A stretch of 64,000 bases of DNA, taken from Lacrimispora sp. BS-2 (GTDB lineage: Bacteria > Bacillota > Clostridia > Lachnospirales > Lachnospiraceae). A model generated the notes under the pieces. It was not told where the DNA came from. It was given only the letters and a program-made list of their open reading frames with translations, and did no database searches. The stretch's first letter is position 1. Every line of letters begins with the position of its first letter. This document shows, one piece after another, positions 55,781 through 64,000 of the stretch. The stretch lies in NCBI RefSeq assembly GCF_040207125.1, contig NZ_CP157940.1, positions 1,302,001 to 1,366,000 of the forward strand. The letters run 5' to 3'. The translations under genes were made by a program, and so were the position numbers.

Positions 55781-57247
55781 ATGAGCAAAAGAGGACATAT
55801 CATAAAAGAAGTGGATCCCGGCTCCATTGCAGATCAGTTGGAACTTGAGCCAGGGGATGCGGTCCTGTCCATAGATGGCAATGAACTGGAAGACATTTTT
55901 GATTATGAGTATTATATTAACAGCGAGTCCGTTCTCATGACCGTGAAAAAGAAAGACGGGGAAGAGTGGGAACTGGAAATAGAGAACCAATACGAGGACT
56001 TAGGTATCACCTTTGAGAACGGACTGATGAGCGAATACAGATCCTGCCGGAACAAATGCATTTTCTGTTTTATTGACCAGATGCCCCCTGGAATGAGAGA
56101 GACCCTGTATTTTAAGGATGACGATTCCAGGCTTTCCTTTTTACAGGGGAACTACGTGACGCTGACCAATATGAGCGATCATGACATCGACCGCATCATC
56201 AAATTTAAGCTGGCACCTATTAATATTTCCGTCCATACCACCAATCCTGCCTTAAGGTGTGAGATGCTTCACAACCGGTTTGCAGGCAAAGCCCTGGATA
56301 AGATCCAAAGGCTGTATGAGGCGGAAATCCCCATGAACGGACAGATCGTGCTGTGCAAGGGCGTCAATGACGGAAAGGAACTGGAGAGGACCATAGGGGA
56401 TTTATCAAAATTCCTCCCATACATGGAGAGCGTATCCGCAGTCCCTGTGGGAATGTCAAAATACCGGGATGGCCTTTATCCCTTACAGCCCTTTACGGCC
56501 GAAGATGCAAAAGAGATCTTAAAAATCATTGAACGGTGGCAGAAAAAGCTTTATAAAACCCATGGGAATCATTTCATTCACGCCAGCGACGAGCTTTATA
56601 TCCTGGCCGGGCGGCCCTTTCCGGAAGAGAAGCGTTACGACGGATATATTCAGCTGGAAAACGGTGTAGGCATGCTCCGGCTTTTGGATGAGGAAATTAA
56701 GGCTGCTCTGGAAACTATGGAGGATGACCATAAGTCCGAAGAAATCTCAATAGCAACAGGAAAGCTGGCTGCCCCTTATATTGAAAAACATGCAAAACTG
56801 GTACAGGAAAAATTTCCCGGGCGGATCATTCATGTTTACTCTATTACCAATGTTTTTTTCGGTGAGCAGATCACAGTGGCAGGCTTAATCACCGGGCAGG
56901 ACCTGATCGGACAACTTAAGGATAAGCCCCTTGGCAGACGGTTATTGCTTCCGGAATGCATGTTCCGAAGCGGAGAAGAGGTATTTCTTGATGACCTGAC
57001 CCGTCAGGATGTACAAAATGCTTTACAAGTACAGGTAGATATTGTAAAATCAAGCGGTCAGGATTTTGTACAGGCAGTTCTTGAGCCGGTAGAAGAGAGT
57101 GAAGCTTCTTATGAAGGATATGAGTTAAACACCCTTGCGGGTATACCTTTGTGCCCGGAAGATCAGGCAGGAAGGGAGAAATACCCTACAGGTATACATT
57201 TATGCCCAGAAAACATGGGCGAGGGAGAGAAAGGAAATATTATATGA
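55781..57247 (+). CDS. DUF512 radical-SAM-like protein with PDZ domain and repeat-encoded C-terminus
   Basis: A 488 aa protein. An N-terminal PDZ-like domain ([20 protein letters not shown]), then [20 protein letters not shown] with a C-x3-C-x2-C cluster motif, [10 protein letters not shown] and a C-terminal DUF512 domain ([12 protein letters not shown]). It is commonly encoded beside der in Clostridia; function unknown. The last roughly 37 residues (from [15 protein letters not shown]) are translated from repeats R10a and R10b, and the stop codon overlaps der (ATGA). Confidence 0.85.
   Translation: MSKRGHIIKEVDPGSIADQLELEPGDAVLSIDGNELEDIFDYEYYINSESVLMTVKKKDGEEWELEIENQYEDLGITFENGLMSEYRSCRNKCIFCFIDQMPPGMRETLYFKDDDSRLSFLQGNYVTLTNMSDHDIDRIIKFKLAPINISVHTTNPALRCEMLHNRFAGKALDKIQRLYEAEIPMNGQIVLCKGVNDGKELERTIGDLSKFLPYMESVSAVPVGMSKYRDGLYPLQPFTAEDAKEILKIIERWQKKLYKTHGNHFIHASDELYILAGRPFPEEKRYDGYIQLENGVGMLRLLDEEIKAALETMEDDHKSEEISIATGKLAAPYIEKHAKLVQEKFPGRIIHVYSITNVFFGEQITVAGLITGQDLIGQLKDKPLGRRLLLPECMFRSGEEVFLDDLTRQDVQNALQVQVDIVKSSGQDFVQAVLEPVEESEASYEGYELNTLAGIPLCPEDQAGREKYPTGIHLCPENMGEGEKGNII
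57128..57240 (+). repeat. Modular leader repeat copies R10a and R10b (tandem, inside a coding end)
   Basis: R10a (57128-57180): ACACCCTTGCGGGTATACC then a divergent module C with CAGGAAGGGAGAAA. R10b (57181-57240): TACCCTACAGGTATACA, module C TGCCCAGAAAACATGGGCGA and GGGAGAGAAAGGAAA, which is the der ribosome site. Both lie within the DUF512 reading frame. Confidence 0.9.
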
Positions 57248-58572
57248 GTAAACCAGTAGTTGCCATCGTAGGCCGCCCCAATGTGGGAAAGTCTACTTTA
57301 TTTAATGTTTTGGCCGGTGATACCATTTCTATTGTAAAGGACACGCCGGGCGTTACCAGGGACCGGATCTATGCAGACTGTACCTGGCTGGATATGAATT
57401 TTACCCTGATTGATACAGGAGGCATTGAGCCGGACAGCAGTGACATCATCCTGTCCCAGATGCGGGAGCAGGCGGAGATCGCCATTGCCACTGCAGATGT
57501 TATCATCTTTATCGTGGATGTCCGTCAGGGACTGGTGGATGCGGATTCCAAGGTCGCTGACATGCTTCGGAAGTCAAAAAAGCCTATCGTCCTTGCGGTC
57601 AATAAGGTGGATAGCTTCCAGAAATTTGGAAATGATGTATATGAGTTCTATAACCTGGGAATTGGTGATCCGGTTCCGGTTTCCGCAGCTTCCAGACTGG
57701 GTCTTGGAGAGCTTCTTGATGAAGTGGCAAAGCATTTCAGTGCTTTTGATACAGATGAAGAAGAGGATGACAGGCCGAGAATTGCGGTTGTGGGAAAACC
57801 AAACGTAGGAAAATCTTCTATTATAAATCAGCTCTTGGGAGAAAACCGGGTTATTGTCTCCAACATTGCAGGCACTACCAGGGATGCGGTGGATACAGAG
57901 ATCGTCCATAATGGAACGGAATATGTGTTCATTGATACGGCAGGACTGAGACGGAAAAGTAAGATCAAAGAAGAACTGGAGCGCTACAGTATCATCCGTA
58001 CCGTTACGGCAGTTGAACGGGCCGATGTGGTGGTAGTGGTTATTGATGCTGAGGAAGGCGTAACCGAGCAGGACGCAAAAATTGCGGGTATTGCCCATGA
58101 GCGGGGTAAGGGCATCATTGTTGCAGTCAACAAATGGGACGCCATTGAAAAGAATGATAAGACAATCTATGAATATACAAACAAGATCAAAAATACCCTG
58201 TCCTTTATGCCTTATGCAGAGTACCTGTTTATTTCAGCAAAGACCGGACAGAGGATGAATAAGCTGTTCGAGGTGATTGATATGGTTCGGGAGAACCAGA
58301 CCCTTCGGGTGGCTACCGGAGTTCTAAACGAAATCATGACAGAAGCCGTGGCCCTTCAGCAGCCGCCGTCTGACAAGGGCAAGCGGTTAAGGCTCTATTA
58401 TATCACCCAGGTTGCCGTAAAGCCTCCGACTTTTGTAATCTTTGTAAATGACAAGGAACTGACCCACTTTTCCTATACCAGATATTTAGAAAACAGGATC
58501 CGGGAAGCATTCGGTTTCCGGGGAACCTCCCTTAAGTTTATATATAGAGAAAGAAGCGGAAAGGAACAGTAG
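57244..58572 (+). CDS. der: Ribosome-associated GTPase Der (EngA)
   Basis: A 442 aa double GTPase for 50S assembly. First G domain [14 protein letters not shown] (residues 9-22), second [16 protein letters not shown] near 184; DTGGIEP and [11 protein letters not shown] are the G3 motifs; the C-terminal KH-like domain follows. ATG 57244 is behind AAAGGAAATATT from the repeat. The open frame back to 57151 is repeat sequence and is excluded. Confidence 0.96.
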   Translation: MSKPVVAIVGRPNVGKSTLFNVLAGDTISIVKDTPGVTRDRIYADCTWLDMNFTLIDTGGIEPDSSDIILSQMREQAEIAIATADVIIFIVDVRQGLVDADSKVADMLRKSKKPIVLAVNKVDSFQKFGNDVYEFYNLGIGDPVPVSAASRLGLGELLDEVAKHFSAFDTDEEEDDRPRIAVVGKPNVGKSSIINQLLGENRVIVSNIAGTTRDAVDTEIVHNGTEYVFIDTAGLRRKSKIKEELERYSIIRTVTAVERADVVVVVIDAEEGVTEQDAKIAGIAHERGKGIIVAVNKWDAIEKNDKTIYEYTNKIKNTLSFMPYAEYLFISAKTGQRMNKLFEVIDMVRENQTLRVATGVLNEIMTEAVALQQPPSDKGKRLRLYYITQVAVKPPTFVIFVNDKELTHFSYTRYLENRIREAFGFRGTSLKFIYRERSGKEQ

Positions 58573-58573
58573 T

Positions 58574-59215
58574 ATGGAACGAATCATCTGTCTTTTTGCA
58601 GGTTATTTATTTGGACTCATACAGTCCGGTTATTTTTACGGAAAGGCCCATAAAATCGATATCCGGAATTACGGAAGCGGTAATTCCGGTACAACCAATG
58701 CCTTAAGGGTCATGGGGGCAAAAGCCGGAGCAGTGGTCTTTTTTGGAGATTTTTTAAAGTCATTGCTGCCTTGCCTGATGATCCGGGTCCTGTTCCGGTC
58801 CCAGCCGGAGATGATTTATCTTCTGTTATTATATACGGGCTTTGGCGTTATTCTCGGCCATAATTACCCGTTCTACCTTAATTTCAAAGGCGGCAAGGGC
58901 ATCGCGGCCACTGCCGGGCTGATCGTAGCTGCTGATTTAAGAATGACCCTTTTATGTCTGGCGGCATTTATTTTGATCGTTGCCATTACAAGATATGTTT
59001 CTCTGGGCTCTCTGGTGGTTGCAACGATTTTTATTGTATGGATGTGTCTTTTTGGATGGATGGGAGCCTATGGGATTGATCAAAAATTGCTGCCGGAATT
59101 CTACATAGTGACGGCGCTCATAAGCGGTCAGGCATTCTGGCGTCACCGGGCAAATATCGGGCGCCTTGTCCGTGGCAGAGAGAATAAAATTTCCTTTCGT
59201 TCAGGGGAAAAATAA
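58574..59215 (+). CDS. plsY: Acyl-phosphate glycerol-3-phosphate acyltransferase PlsY
   Basis: A 213 aa membrane enzyme, first acylation step of phospholipid synthesis. Conserved motifs: IRNYGSGNSGTTNALRVMG, GHNYPFYLNFKGGKGIA and a later loop; about five transmembrane segments. It starts one base after der, and gpsA, which makes its substrate, is next. Confidence 0.94.
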   Translation: MERIICLFAGYLFGLIQSGYFYGKAHKIDIRNYGSGNSGTTNALRVMGAKAGAVVFFGDFLKSLLPCLMIRVLFRSQPEMIYLLLLYTGFGVILGHNYPFYLNFKGGKGIAATAGLIVAADLRMTLLCLAAFILIVAITRYVSLGSLVVATIFIVWMCLFGWMGAYGIDQKLLPEFYIVTALISGQAFWRHRANIGRLVRGRENKISFRSGEK

Positions 59216-59230
59216 AATGAGGTGAAGAAA

Positions 59231-60241
59231 ATGGCTAAAATCGGAGTGATCGGATCGGGGAGCTGGGGAATTGCGCTTGCAGTTCTTCTATATAATAACG
59301 GACATGAGGTGACCGTCTGGTCGGCTCTCCCTGAGGAAATTTCGGAGATAAAATCGACTCACAGACATCATACCCTTCCGGATCTGGTGCTTCCAGAGGA
59401 TATGGTCTTTACGGAGAATCTGGAGGAAACCATGACAGGACAGGATCTTCTGGTAACAGCAGTTCCTTCCGTATATGTCCGTTCCACCGCAAGAAAGATG
59501 AATCCATTTTGCAGATACGGTCAGGTGATTGTCAACGTTGCAAAAGGGATAGAAGAAGCCTCTCTTATGACCCTTTCCGAAATATTGGAAGAAGAACTTC
59601 CCATGGCAGATGTGGCAGTCCTTTCCGGTCCCAGCCATGCGGAAGAGGTGAGCAAGAACCTTCCCACTACCTGCGTTGCAGGTGCCCGTACCAGAAAGAC
59701 AGCTGAATACATTCAGGGAATTTTCATGAGTGAGGTTTTCCGGGTTTACACAAGCCCCGACATCCAGGGAATCGAACTTGGAGCTTCCCTTAAAAACGTC
59801 ATTGCCCTTGCTGCCGGAATTGCAGATGGATTGGGCTATGGAGATAACACAAAAGCGGCCCTTATTACAAGAGGGATCGCTGAGGTATCCAGGCTGGGAA
59901 CGGAAATGGGCGGTAAATTCCAGACCTTTTGCGGTTTGTCCGGAATCGGTGATCTGATCGTGACCTGTGCAAGTATGCACAGCCGGAACAGAAGAGCCGG
60001 AATCCTGATCGGCCAGGGAAGGACCATGGAGGAAGCCACAAAGGAAGTGAAGATGGTGGTGGAAGGCATTTATTCTGCCAAAGCCGCTCTGGCCCTGTCG
60101 GAAAAGTATGATGTTTCCATGCCTATTGTGGAGCAGGTAAATGCAGTTTTATTTGATAATAAACCAGCCTCTGAGGCTGTCAAGGAACTGATGCTTCGGG
60201 ATAAGACCATTGAAAGTTCTGATCTGCCATGGGATAAATGA
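59231..60241 (+). CDS. gpsA: NAD(P)-dependent glycerol-3-phosphate dehydrogenase
   Basis: A 336 aa enzyme reducing dihydroxyacetone phosphate to glycerol 3-phosphate. The Rossmann loop is GVIGSGSWGIALAVLL; VNVAKGIEEASL, LSGPSHAEEV, GASLKNVIALAAGIADGLGYGDN (part) and RNRRAG complete the pattern. ATG 59231 follows GAGGTGAAGAA; GTG 59222 is unlikely. Confidence 0.95.
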   Translation: MAKIGVIGSGSWGIALAVLLYNNGHEVTVWSALPEEISEIKSTHRHHTLPDLVLPEDMVFTENLEETMTGQDLLVTAVPSVYVRSTARKMNPFCRYGQVIVNVAKGIEEASLMTLSEILEEELPMADVAVLSGPSHAEEVSKNLPTTCVAGARTRKTAEYIQGIFMSEVFRVYTSPDIQGIELGASLKNVIALAAGIADGLGYGDNTKAALITRGIAEVSRLGTEMGGKFQTFCGLSGIGDLIVTCASMHSRNRRAGILIGQGRTMEEATKEVKMVVEGIYSAKAALALSEKYDVSMPIVEQVNAVLFDNKPASEAVKELMLRDKTIESSDLPWDK

Positions 60242-60423
60242 TGCCCTCTCTTTAAGGACAGGCTGGAAAAAAGAAACATGTCGATTTTTTCATAATTAAA
60301 CTAAAATCAGTTGACATTTTTTAAAAGCCATTTTATTATAAAGACTATGTATACGTAAACGGCGTTCGATCTTTATGCCAAAGCTACTGTATATATAGAA
60401 CGTTTTATGAGGAGGAACGGATT
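60242..60423 (+). promoter_or_regulatory. gpsA-livJ intergenic region with liv promoter
   Basis: Consensus TTGACA (60311-60316), a 17-base spacer and TATTAT (60334-60339). A leader of about 75 bases follows, then GAGGAGGAACGGATT before livJ. I see no clear terminator for gpsA. Confidence 0.8.
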
Positions 60424-61629
60424 ATGAAAAAATCTATGAAGAAGTTACTGAGCCTTACCATGGCAGTTGCTTTGGCAGCATCTTTAACTGCCTGCGGAAG
60501 CGGCAAAACTTCAGAAACCACCGCGGCATCAGGAGAATCCACGGAAGCAGCAAAGGCTTCTGGAGAAGGATCTTTTAAAATCGGTGGTATCGGACCAATT
60601 ACCGGAAGTACAGCGATTTACGGACAGGCTGTTATGCGCGGTGCTGAACTTGCCATTGACGAAATCAATGCAAGCGGCGGAATAGGCGGCACTCAGATTG
60701 AGTACAACTTCCAGGATGATGAAAACGATACGGAAAAGGCAGTCAATGCCTACAATACCTTAAAGGATTGGGGTATGCAGATGTTAGTCGGTACCGTTAC
60801 CTCCGCTCCCTGTATCGCAGTAGGTGCGGAATCCAGTAACGACAATATATTCCAGCTCACTCCTTCCGGCTCTGCAGTAGACTGTGCAAAGTTTGAAAAC
60901 CAGTTCCGTGTATGCTTCTCCGATCCAAACCAGGGAGCAGCTTCCGCACAGTACATTGGTGAGAACAAGCTGGCTACTAAGGTTGCCATTATTTATGACA
61001 GTTCCGATGTTTATTCATCCGGTATCCATGATAAATTCTTTTCTGAAGCAGCAAATCAGGGAATTGAAATTGTGTCTGATGAGGCCTTTACCGCAGACAA
61101 CAATACCAACTTCTCCGTACAGCTTCAAAAGGCACAGGATTCAGGCGCTGAGCTTGTATTCCTTCCGATTTACTATTCCCAGGCTGCCCTGATCCTTGCA
61201 CAGGCAAAGCAGATGGGATATGAGCCCCAGTTCTTTGGCTGCGACGGACTTGACGGACTTTTAACCGTAGAAAACTTTGACACTGCATTGGCTGAAAATG
61301 TAATGCTTCTGACACCATTTGCTGCAGATGCAAAGGATGAACTGACACAGAAGTTTGTTACAACATTCAAAGAAAGGTACGGTGAGACACCGAACCAGTT
61401 TGCTGCTGACGGCTATGATGCGGTTTACGCCATCAAGGCTGCCGCTGAAAAGGCCGGACTTACAGCAGATATGGATGCTTCTGCAATCTGCGATGCTTTA
61501 AAGACAGCTATGACAGAAATTTCCGTAAACGGTTTAACAGGCGAGAACATGAAGTGGTCAGAGAACGGAGAACCTGATAAGGCTCCAAAAGCAGTTAAGA
61601 TCGTAAACGGTGTTTACACAGCGATGTAA
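60424..61629 (+). CDS. livJ: Branched-chain amino acid-type ABC substrate-binding lipoprotein
   Basis: A 401 aa lipoprotein: KKSMKK n-region, lipobox LTAC (Cys 22 or so), Ser/Thr/Glu linker, then Peripla_BP_6 fold with FKIGGIGPITGSTAIYGQAV, GAELAIDEINASGGIGG, LVGTVTSAPCIAVG and the C-terminal NQFAADGYDAVYAIKAA. It captures leucine/isoleucine/valine or a related amino acid; the exact substrate is not readable. Confidence 0.92.
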   Translation: MKKSMKKLLSLTMAVALAASLTACGSGKTSETTAASGESTEAAKASGEGSFKIGGIGPITGSTAIYGQAVMRGAELAIDEINASGGIGGTQIEYNFQDDENDTEKAVNAYNTLKDWGMQMLVGTVTSAPCIAVGAESSNDNIFQLTPSGSAVDCAKFENQFRVCFSDPNQGAASAQYIGENKLATKVAIIYDSSDVYSSGIHDKFFSEAANQGIEIVSDEAFTADNNTNFSVQLQKAQDSGAELVFLPIYYSQAALILAQAKQMGYEPQFFGCDGLDGLLTVENFDTALAENVMLLTPFAADAKDELTQKFVTTFKERYGETPNQFAADGYDAVYAIKAAAEKAGLTADMDASAICDALKTAMTEISVNGLTGENMKWSENGEPDKAPKAVKIVNGVYTAM

Positions 61630-61662
61630 TTACCGAGGCATAATTCGCTAAATGACCCAATG

Positions 61663-61694
61663 GAGGGTCGTCCAGAGGACGACTCTCTTCTTTT
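61663..61694 (+). terminator. Intra-operon attenuator between livJ and livH
   Basis: GAGGGTCGTCC-AGA-GGACGACTCTC, an 11-base stem with one G-T pair and a triloop, then TTCTTTT. Partial termination here would give more binding protein than permease. Confidence 0.82.
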
Positions 61695-61723
61695 AAAATA
61701 AACAACGAATGAGGTGCGATGGT

Positions 61724-62608
61724 ATGATGAGTTTCATATCCTATTTTATTAATGGTCTAAGCCTGGGCAGTGTTTATGCAATCATTGCCCTGGGATATAC
61801 CATGGTATATGGCATTGCCAAGATGCTTAACTTTGCTCATGGCGATGTAATTATGATTGGAGGATACGTAGTGTTCACAGTCGTCAGCACAATGGGCCTT
61901 GGCCCGGTTGCCGGCATACTCCTTGCAGTGATCCTATGCACGGTACTTGGCGTTGTCATTGAGGGCGTTGCTTATCGTCCCCTCCGTATGGCAAGTCCTC
62001 TTGCAGTTCTGATCACGGCAATCGGTGTGAGCTACTTACTCCAAAACATCGCACTGCTCGTTTTTGGTTCTAATCCGAAATCCTTTACTTCTGTCGTAAC
62101 AATTCCGGCTCTTAAGCTTTCACAGGGAAAGCTTACCATTTCCGGTGAGACCATTGTTACCATCGTCAGCTGCGTTATCATTATGATCGGTCTGACCATG
62201 TTTATCAAAAAGACAAGAGCAGGGCAGGCCATGCTTGCCGTATCGGAAGATAAGGGAGCTGCTCAGCTCATGGGGATTAATGTAGATGGAACCATTGCCC
62301 TTACTTTTGCCATTGGCTCTGCTCTGGCTGCTGTTGCCGGCGCGCTTCTTTGTTCCGCTTATCCGACTCTTACCCCCTATACCGGTTCCATGCCAGGCAT
62401 CAAGGCATTCGTAGCTGCCGTATTTGGCGGAATCGGATCCATTCCGGGAGCATTGATCGGCGGACTTTTACTGGGTGTGATTGAAAACTTAAGCAAAGCT
62501 TACATCTCTTCCCAGCTTTCCGATGCCATCGTATTTGCAGTCCTTATTGTCGTTCTTCTGGTAAAGCCTACAGGAATCCTGGGTAAGAAGATTAACGAGA
62601 AAGTATAG
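61724..62608 (+). CDS. livH: Branched-chain amino acid ABC permease LivH
   Basis: A 294 aa permease with about eight hydrophobic segments. NGLSLGSVYAIIALGYTMVY, GIAKMLNFAHGDVIMIGGYV and the cytoplasmic coupling region EDKGAAQLMGIN are diagnostic. ATG 61724 follows GAGGTGCGATGGT; a second ATG comes next to it. Confidence 0.93.
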   Translation: MMSFISYFINGLSLGSVYAIIALGYTMVYGIAKMLNFAHGDVIMIGGYVVFTVVSTMGLGPVAGILLAVILCTVLGVVIEGVAYRPLRMASPLAVLITAIGVSYLLQNIALLVFGSNPKSFTSVVTIPALKLSQGKLTISGETIVTIVSCVIIMIGLTMFIKKTRAGQAMLAVSEDKGAAQLMGINVDGTIALTFAIGSALAAVAGALLCSAYPTLTPYTGSMPGIKAFVAAVFGGIGSIPGALIGGLLLGVIENLSKAYISSQLSDAIVFAVLIVVLLVKPTGILGKKINEKV

Positions 62609-62617
62609 GTGGACGAC

Positions 62618-63679
62618 ATGGAAAAAAGTATGAAAATGAAATTCTGTCTGAATAAGACTTTAAAAAGCAACATGATAACCTTTGGGCTGGTGATCGCCGC
62701 ATTTATCATTGTACAGCTTCTTGTAAATGCAGGCCAGGTAAGCAGCCTGATGAAGGGCCTTTTGGTGCCTATCTGCATCTATACCATTATGGCAATATCC
62801 TTAAACTTAACGGTAGGCATCCTTGGAGAACTGAGCCTGGGACATGCCGGCTTCATGTGTATGGGAGCCTTTTCCAGTTCCCTGTTTTCCATTTCCATGC
62901 TGGAAGCCATTCCAAATCCGGGAATCCGTTTCTTTTTCGCTATTTTGATCGGAGCTTTTTTCGCGGCTTTGGCCGGCATTGTGGTGGGGATTCCGGTTTT
63001 AAGACTCCGGGGCGATTATTTAGCCATTGTGACCCTGGCATTTGGAGAAATTATTAAAAACGTAATGAACGTGATCTACATTGGAAAGGATGCTGACGGG
63101 CTTCATTTTTCCACGAAAAATGCAATGGCACTCAATATGGCAGAAGAAGGAAAGGTGATCATAAACGGCGCCCAGGGCATTACCGGAACGCCTAAAAATT
63201 CCACCTTTGCGATTGGTGTCATCCTTATTTTGATCACTCTGGTAATTGTTCTGAATTTGATTAATTCCAGATCCGGACGGGCAATCATGTCTGTAAGAGA
63301 TAACCGCATTGCCGCAGAATCCATTGGCATCAACATTACAAAATACAAATTAATGGCCTTTACCATTTCTGCCTCCCTGGCAGGCGTGGCAGGTGTGCTG
63401 TATTCCCATAACCTTTCTGCCCTTACTGCAACACAGAAGAATTTTGGATATAATCAGTCCATCATGATTCTTGTATTTGTGGTTCTCGGCGGAATCGGAA
63501 ATATCCGGGGTTCCATGATCGCTGCAGTTATCCTGACTCTGCTTCCGGAGCTTCTTAGAGGTTTAAATACCTACCGGATGCTGATTTACGCCATCATCCT
63601 GATCGTCATGATGATTTTCAACTGGAGTCCGAAGCTGATTGATTTCAGGAAACGGTATTTTCATAAGAACAGGGCATAG
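62618..63679 (+). CDS. livM: Branched-chain amino acid ABC permease LivM
   Basis: A 353 aa permease partner of LivH. ISLNLTVGILGELSLGHAGF, LRLRGDYLAIVTLAFGEI and RDNRIAAESIGIN are family hallmarks; about nine or ten hydrophobic segments. ATG 62618 follows AGGTGGACGAC. Confidence 0.93.
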   Translation: MEKSMKMKFCLNKTLKSNMITFGLVIAAFIIVQLLVNAGQVSSLMKGLLVPICIYTIMAISLNLTVGILGELSLGHAGFMCMGAFSSSLFSISMLEAIPNPGIRFFFAILIGAFFAALAGIVVGIPVLRLRGDYLAIVTLAFGEIIKNVMNVIYIGKDADGLHFSTKNAMALNMAEEGKVIINGAQGITGTPKNSTFAIGVILILITLVIVLNLINSRSGRAIMSVRDNRIAAESIGINITKYKLMAFTISASLAGVAGVLYSHNLSALTATQKNFGYNQSIMILVFVVLGGIGNIRGSMIAAVILTLLPELLRGLNTYRMLIYAIILIVMMIFNWSPKLIDFRKRYFHKNRA

Positions 63680-63696
63680 AAGGAGAGGGTATAACC

Positions 63697-64000
63697 ATGG
63701 CTTTACTGGAAATCAAGAATCTTGGAATTTCCTTTGGCGGACTGCGCGCCGTAGATAATTTCAGCATTACCATAGAAAAAGGACAGCTTTACGGTCTTAT
63801 CGGCCCTAATGGAGCAGGTAAAACTACCATCTTTAATCTTTTGACCGGTGTATATAAACCCAATACAGGCACTATTTTGCTGGACGGAGAGAACATGACC
63901 GGGAAAAAAACAGTGGATATTAACAGGGCCGGAATCGCCAGGACCTTTCAGAATATCCGTCTGTTTAAGGATTTAACTGTTCTTGATAATGTTAAGACCG
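63697..64000 (+). CDS. livG: Branched-chain amino acid ABC ATPase LivG (cut by window end)
   Basis: The first 101 residues of an ATPase. ALLEIKNLGISFGGLRAVDN, Walker A GPNGAGKTTIFNL near residue 37 and the LivG-specific ARTFQNIRLFKDLTVLDNV (Q-loop) are present. AGGAGAGGGTATAACC precedes the ATG. The signature and Walker B lie beyond the window. Confidence 0.92.
   Translation, partial: MALLEIKNLGISFGGLRAVDNFSITIEKGQLYGLIGPNGAGKTTIFNLLTGVYKPNTGTILLDGENMTGKKTVDINRAGIARTFQNIRLFKDLTVLDNVKT

Noticed and set aside
1..64000. CRISPR array, prophage or transposase
   Set aside because: No regular direct repeats with spacers, no phage structural or integrase genes, no transposase motifs seen on either strand.

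Overview
The window reads as a stretch of chromosome from a low-to-mid G+C Gram-positive Clostridia species, most like a Lachnospiraceae (Lacrimispora / Clostridium sphenoides type). The grounds are gene content and order (tepA-ftsK; fhs-murE-murF-priA-def-fmt-yugP-rsmB-rlmN-prpC-prkC-rsgA-rpe-thiN; ylxM-ffh-rpsP-khpA-rimM-trmD-rplS-lepB-rbgA-rnhB-yraN; DUF512-der-plsY-gpsA), strong AGGAGG-type ribosome binding sites, and TTGACA-17-TATAAT promoters. Nearly all of it is housekeeping sequence. I see no rRNA, tRNA, CRISPR array, phage or transposase gene. The species assignment is inference.

Layout. 1-125 is the end of a response regulator, followed by its histidine kinase, then DegV, a HepI-like membrane protein, a class II GalT and a YitT protein. 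5.9-8.9 kb is an ABC importer of the TrpXYZ type, followed by a secreted SH3-NlpC/P60 wall hydrolase (9.2-10.8 kb). 10.9-17.3 kb is the most distinctive operon: a MocA-like nucleotidyltransferase domain fused to a ModE-type DNA-binding domain, XdhC, a THEP1-like NTPase, a FecCD/FecE-type ABC importer, a DUF4213/DUF364 protein and a substrate-binding lipoprotein. It is preceded by a near-perfect ModE-like palindrome just downstream of a strong promoter. I infer a self-regulated molybdate/tungstate uptake and cofactor-delivery system. 17.3-21.0 kb, on the minus strand, holds citrate synthase and an aconitase-family hydratase.

21.4-42.1 kb is a long plus-strand run: TepA-like protease, FtsK/SpoIIIE, one-carbon metabolism, peptidoglycan precursor ligases, replication restart, protein N-terminal formylation and deformylation, rRNA modification, the PrpC/PrkC signalling pair, ribosome maturation and thiamine. 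A probable vitamin B6 ECF transporter subunit and pyridoxal kinase follow, then serS, a glyoxalase and a hydrolase. 46.4-54.2 kb is the SRP/ribosome/16S maturation cluster. prs lies on the minus strand at 54.4-55.6 kb. 55.8-60.2 kb carries DUF512, der, plsY and gpsA. The window ends inside a branched-chain amino acid (Liv) ABC importer operon cut off in livG.

The main unexplained signal is a family of short modular repeats: 13 copies at 10 loci, every copy in the sense direction immediately upstream of a gene, often supplying its Shine-Dalgarno sequence. Their stems show compensatory changes between copies. At two loci the repeat has become the C-terminus of the upstream protein (Fmt and the DUF512 protein). 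A second, unrelated repeat family occurs three times. All promoter, operator and terminator calls are by eye from the sequence; none has been tested computationally.
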